Assembly (NCBI GenBank): GCA_021813195.1
Contig: JAKALI010000106.1
Location: 1-9,867, forward strand
Direction of reading: 5' to 3'
Length of the DNA stretch: 9,867 nt
Source of the DNA: Pseudomonadota bacterium
GTDB lineage: Bacteria > Pseudomonadota > Alphaproteobacteria > Rhizobiales > Hyphomicrobiaceae
Under the pieces are notes generated by a model, which saw nothing but the letters and a program-made list of their open reading frames with translations, was not told the DNA's origin and did no database searches. The first letter of the stretch is position 1. Each line of letters begins with the position of its first letter. Shown here one piece after another: positions 8,154 through 9,867 of the stretch. A program made the translations under genes and the position numbers.

Positions 8154-8633
8154 GGTTGGGGGTCCTCGGCGTGACGGGTTCGAATGCGTTTTGCCGCACG
8201 GGACGGATACAGGGGAGCGGGCTGCGGCGCCAGTTGGGGGCGATCCGAGGCCTAGCACCCGCATCGCCGTGCAGCAATGAGCCAAAGGCGGAGGCCCTCG
8301 ACGAACCAACGTCGCTCCGAACCGCGAAGGTGGGAGCGACAAGCCGGTCTCAGTTGCGACACTGTGTCCGTGGGCGATGGGTCAACATTGACGGATGTGA
8401 TCGCAGCGCAACGCCGTAGGGAACGGGAGGCATTGGGGCCGCCCGTGCAAGGGAGGAAGTCCAAAGGGTTGCGTTTCGCGGTGAGCAAAACGAAACAAAC
8501 GGCAAAAAGAATTGAACCAGAAATGGCGTCGAATTGAACGTGCTCGCGAGGCAACTGTCGGCCCGAGACCTAGAATCACGCCAATATCGAGCCATATTTA
8601 GAGGGCTCAACATCGCCATCGCAAGCGTGCGAT

Positions 8634-8650
8634 CCGGGCGACGAGCCCGG
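8634..8650. repeat. Perfect 6-bp inverted repeat CCGGGC-GACGA-GCCCGG
   Basis: A six-pair GC stem with a five-base loop, flanked by GAT on the left and TAGATC on the right. There is no T-run, so it is not an intrinsic terminator by the usual criteria. Confidence 0.5.
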
Positions 8651-8709
8651 TAGATCAAGTGCCGGTGTTGATGGTCGAAGTTTGGATGTCGAAGCGGGGT
8701 GATGGAGGG

Positions 8710-8736
8710 GCGAAAGTCAGGACAGCTGACCTTCGC
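8710..8736. repeat. Long hairpin, 11-position stem with one mismatch, 5-base loop
   Basis: The left arm GCGAAAGTCAG (8710-8720) pairs with the right arm CTGACCTTCGC (8726-8736) at ten of eleven positions around the loop GACAG. G8709 and C8737 add one more pair. It is the strongest inverted repeat I see in the window and lies about 120 bases before the small gene at 8859. No T-run follows on either strand. Confidence 0.65.
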
Positions 8737-8858
8737 CGAAACGGTCTGGCAACGACCCCAATTTAGGATCACGGGTTGAAGTCGGGCCGGGCAGCGAGTG
8801 TCCAACGGATCGTTTTTAATCCATCGCAGACCGTACCGGGCAAGCAAATGGGCGAAGA

Positions 8859-9059
8859 ATGACGTCAGATCAAATGCAAAGCGAGATCGTCGAATTGAAT
8901 TCGAGGTTTGAGGAACTCGATGATCCTCGCGCGTGCTATGCGTTGCTGAAAGAACGCATCAATAGCTACCGGGCGCGCGGCGGCTCAGTGCCGGAAGCCA
9001 TGCAGCATATGGAGCGTGTGCTCTTGCAGCAATGCTTGGAGGAGTCGCAAGGGCGCTAG
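8859..9059 (+). CDS. Small hypothetical protein, 66 residues
   Basis: I do not recognise this protein. It is hydrophilic, charged and predicted by eye to be helical. It has no signal peptide or membrane segment, and two cysteines (in RACYALL and QQCLEES). The pattern of hydrophobic residues (IVELNSRFEEL, CYALLKERINSY, MERVLLQQCL) suggests two or three amphipathic helices, and the codons look like real coding sequence rather than chance. The start is ATG 8859. The upstream GGGCGAAGA is only a weak ribosome binding site. It stands alone, with about 700 bases before it and an opposite-strand ORF after it, so context says nothing about function. A small regulatory or adaptor protein is possible but is only inference. 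Confidence 0.7.
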   Translation: MTSDQMQSEIVELNSRFEELDDPRACYALLKERINSYRARGGSVPEAMQHMERVLLQQCLEESQGR

Positions 9060-9107
9060 TTGGCACCTCGCGGCCTCAGTTGCCAGCCCGTTGCGCGCGA
9101 TACGCTC

Positions 9108-9135
9108 GCCGGTGTGCCAAATCTTGGGCATCGGC
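9108..9135. repeat. Imperfect hairpin downstream of the small gene
   Basis: GCCGGTGTGCC pairs with GGGCATCGGC (two G-T wobbles and one bulge) around AAATCTT. It begins 49 bases after the stop of the 66-residue ORF. No T-run follows, so it could stabilise a 3' end but is not a clear terminator. Confidence 0.3.
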
Positions 9136-9193
9136 CGTCCCGTAGCCGGCAAATGACGATGGATCGGCAGCAGCGGTTTTTGCCGCGGTTCAA

Positions 9194-9634
9194 TTACGGC
9201 GTGGAGGGCGGCCGCCCATCGCCATAAGGCGCGACGGCCTGCACTCGGGATGTTGCGCTGATGTTTCCAGCGGTTGTTGTCGACGCGATCTGCCATGTAC
9301 CATCGACCAGGGTTGCCGCGGCGAAGGACGGCAGGCGCGCATCGCCCCGTTCATCGAACGAAATCTCTCCCAGTGCCGACGTCGTATGGCGGCGCGCGCC
9401 GATGATGACTGCCAACGGAGGGGCTATGGCGATGGAAGTCGTCGCCGCCTCTCGGCCTGCGATTGCTGGATCGGGGGCAGCGACGGCGTCGCGGGACTGC
9501 AGCCAGATTTCCGCGGCCGCCATGGCCAAAACGCGCAGAGGATGGGTGGACGAGGTCTCCACCCCACGCGGCGGATCGGGCAAGGGCGCCGCAGCCAGCT
9601 CCGATACCGCTTCCTCAATCTCAACCGCGTTCAT
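9194..9634 (-). CDS. Unrecognised 146-residue ORF, possibly a chimeric gene remnant
   Basis: The first residues, MNAVEIEEAVSELA, closely resemble the start of a family of large class I SAM-dependent DNA methyltransferases as I remember it (MNAVEIEEAISxLAEQPF, then FPFAFLEAFGNK). After about residue 17 the likeness stops: the rest is rich in Ala, Thr, Ser and Pro and contains no methyltransferase motif. The other two frames do not continue the family sequence either. By hand count over the first 60 codons, about three quarters of third positions and about half of second positions are G or C. This supports coding in this frame. No ribosome binding site precedes the ATG, and MAAAEIWLQ at residue 38 is an alternative start. 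An overlapping plus-strand frame (9261-9728) is also open, so the strand is not beyond doubt. It may be a genuine orphan gene or a remnant fused by deletion. Confidence 0.45.
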   Translation of the reverse strand: MNAVEIEEAVSELAAAPLPDPPRGVETSSTHPLRVLAMAAAEIWLQSRDAVAAPDPAIAGREAATTSIAIAPPLAVIIGARRHTTSALGEISFDERGDARLPSFAAATLVDGTWQIASTTTAGNISATSRVQAVAPYGDGRPPSTP

Positions 9635-9714
9635 GGTTCGCCGGGTCTGTGAACTTCAAGCGTGCAATGTAGCGGAGTCGCGGGCGGGCCGTAGGGCCTT
9701 GTTGGAAGGCATCT

Positions 9715-9749
9715 TCTCCTTTGTTTGATAGCAATACAGAGAAAGGAGA
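9715..9749 (+). promoter_or_regulatory. Strong ribosome binding site with potential masking hairpin
   Basis: AAAGGAG (9742-9748) lies seven bases before the ATG at 9756 and is a near-ideal ribosome binding site. TCTCCTTT at 9715-9722 is its perfect eight-base complement (with AAAGGAGA, 9742-9749), separated by a 19-base loop. If both arms are in the transcript, the site would be hidden. If transcription starts inside the loop, the upstream arm is irrelevant. The pairing is seen; regulation is inferred. Confidence 0.4.
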
Positions 9750-9755
9750 TTCCAA

Positions 9756-9867
9756 ATGAGACTTTTCTTAAAATGCATTCTAATTCTAAGCGCGGTCTTC
9801 TTTCCGGCAAATTCATATTCAGCGGGATGGGATATCATTAATGACGATTTTGACTCCCTGAGCGGAT
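9756..9867 (+). CDS. N-terminus of a secreted protein, cut by window edge
   Basis: Thirty-seven codons are visible, running out of the window in frame. The first 23 residues form a textbook signal peptide: MRLFLK, a hydrophobic core (CILILSAVFF), then PANSYSA with cleavage likely before GWD. The mature protein begins GWDIINDDFDSLSG. A DDFDSL-type start is often seen at the beginning of concanavalin-like (LamG or glycoside hydrolase 16-like) extracellular domains, but too little is visible to assign a family. The start is secured by AAAGGAG seven bases upstream. By hand count the visible part is about 40% G+C (45 of 112 bases) and uses AT-rich codons (TTA, CTA, AAT, ATT), unlike the GC-rich genes to its left. 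This suggests recent acquisition, although signal-peptide codons can bias so short a sample. Confidence 0.8.
   Translation, partial: MRLFLKCILILSAVFFPANSYSAGWDIINDDFDSLSG

Larger units (their letters stand above)
8154..8858. other. 705-base region between divergent purB and a small gene, no convincing CDS
   Basis: Several open frames cross this stretch on both strands, but none gives a recognisable protein and none has a good ribosome binding site. The region must hold the purB promoter (minus) and probably one for the small plus-strand gene. Positions 8460-8530 are noticeably A-rich on the plus strand (AAAACGAAACAAACGG and similar). Two hairpins stand out, at 8634-8650 and 8710-8736. No tRNA, RNase P RNA or SRP RNA consensus is satisfied. 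It could be decayed coding sequence, a long leader, or an unrecognised RNA gene. Confidence 0.6.

Noticed and set aside
7488..8174. 228-residue plus-strand ORF antisense to purB
   Set aside because: It is a shadow of purB codons, with no independent start signals or homology.
8176..8185. GGGTTCGAAT, resembling a tRNA T-arm
   Set aside because: The flanking bases do not form the five-pair T-stem, and no acceptor or anticodon stem can be built around it.
8451..8462. GGGAGGAAGTCC, resembling the RNase P RNA GAGGAAAGTCC core
   Set aside because: It lacks one A, is followed by AAAGGG instead of the expected GGGC, and the distal ACAGAA core partner is not found downstream.
8277..8537. 86-residue plus-strand ORF
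   Set aside because: Very Arg/Lys-rich with no recognisable motif, and weak start context; not enough to call a gene.
8350..8847. 165-residue minus-strand ORF in the gene-free region
   Set aside because: No ribosome binding site, no recognisable family, and an amino-acid mix (many Arg, Pro, Ser, Cys) typical of chance frames in GC-rich DNA.
9261..9728. 155-residue plus-strand ORF overlapping the minus-strand ORF at 9194-9634
   Set aside because: Composition is Ala/Ser/Arg-rich with no family likeness, and the overlapping minus-strand frame has the better codon-position pattern. I kept only that one, at modest confidence.
1..9867. CRISPR arrays, insertion-sequence ends, toxin-antitoxin pairs or known defence operons
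   Set aside because: I looked for regularly spaced repeats, transposase or integrase motifs and nuclease/ATPase gene pairs on both strands and saw none.

Overview
The window looks like chromosomal DNA of a GC-rich alphaproteobacterium, probably of the order Hyphomicrobiales. This rests on the gene content and the protein flavour: a short CinA-like protein without the deamidase domain, an RlpA-like exported protein with a cysteine-bearing double-psi beta-barrel, and alphaproteobacterial-type UvrC, SufE and PurB. No rRNA or other phylogenetic marker is present, so the order is an inference.

Layout. Positions 1-567 (minus) hold the N-terminal 189 residues of SfsA. It is divergent from a CinA-like molybdopterin-binding-fold protein (678-1427, plus). 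An exported RlpA-like protein with a long disordered tail follows (1623-3257, plus). It converges on a minus-strand block: an unrecognised helical protein (3294-4007), UvrC (4109-6067), SufE (6131-6571) and PurB (6846-8153). About 700 bases without a convincing gene (8154-8858) follow, with a good hairpin inside. Then come a 66-residue hypothetical protein (8859-9059, plus), an unrecognised minus-strand ORF (9194-9634), and the first 37 codons of an AT-richer secreted protein at the right edge (9756 onward, plus).

How the genes fit together. Positions 1-8153 read as ordinary housekeeping: nucleotide excision repair (uvrC), Fe-S cluster assembly (sufE), purine synthesis (purB), envelope biology (rlpA-like) and conserved accessory functions (sfsA, cinA-like). 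The minus-strand genes lie in one direction, but gaps of 63 to 274 bases mean a single operon is not shown. The right-hand 1.7 kb is different: sparse genes, an ORF whose first residues resemble the start of a DNA methyltransferase family but whose remainder does not, and an abrupt base-composition change near 9710 into a gene with a very strong ribosome binding site. That end may be the edge of an accessory region.

I found no CRISPR array, insertion sequence, tRNA, rRNA or recognisable defence system. The best leads are the RlpA-like protein with altered active-site positions, the possible chimeric ORF at 9194-9634, and a potential hairpin that would mask the ribosome binding site of the last gene.
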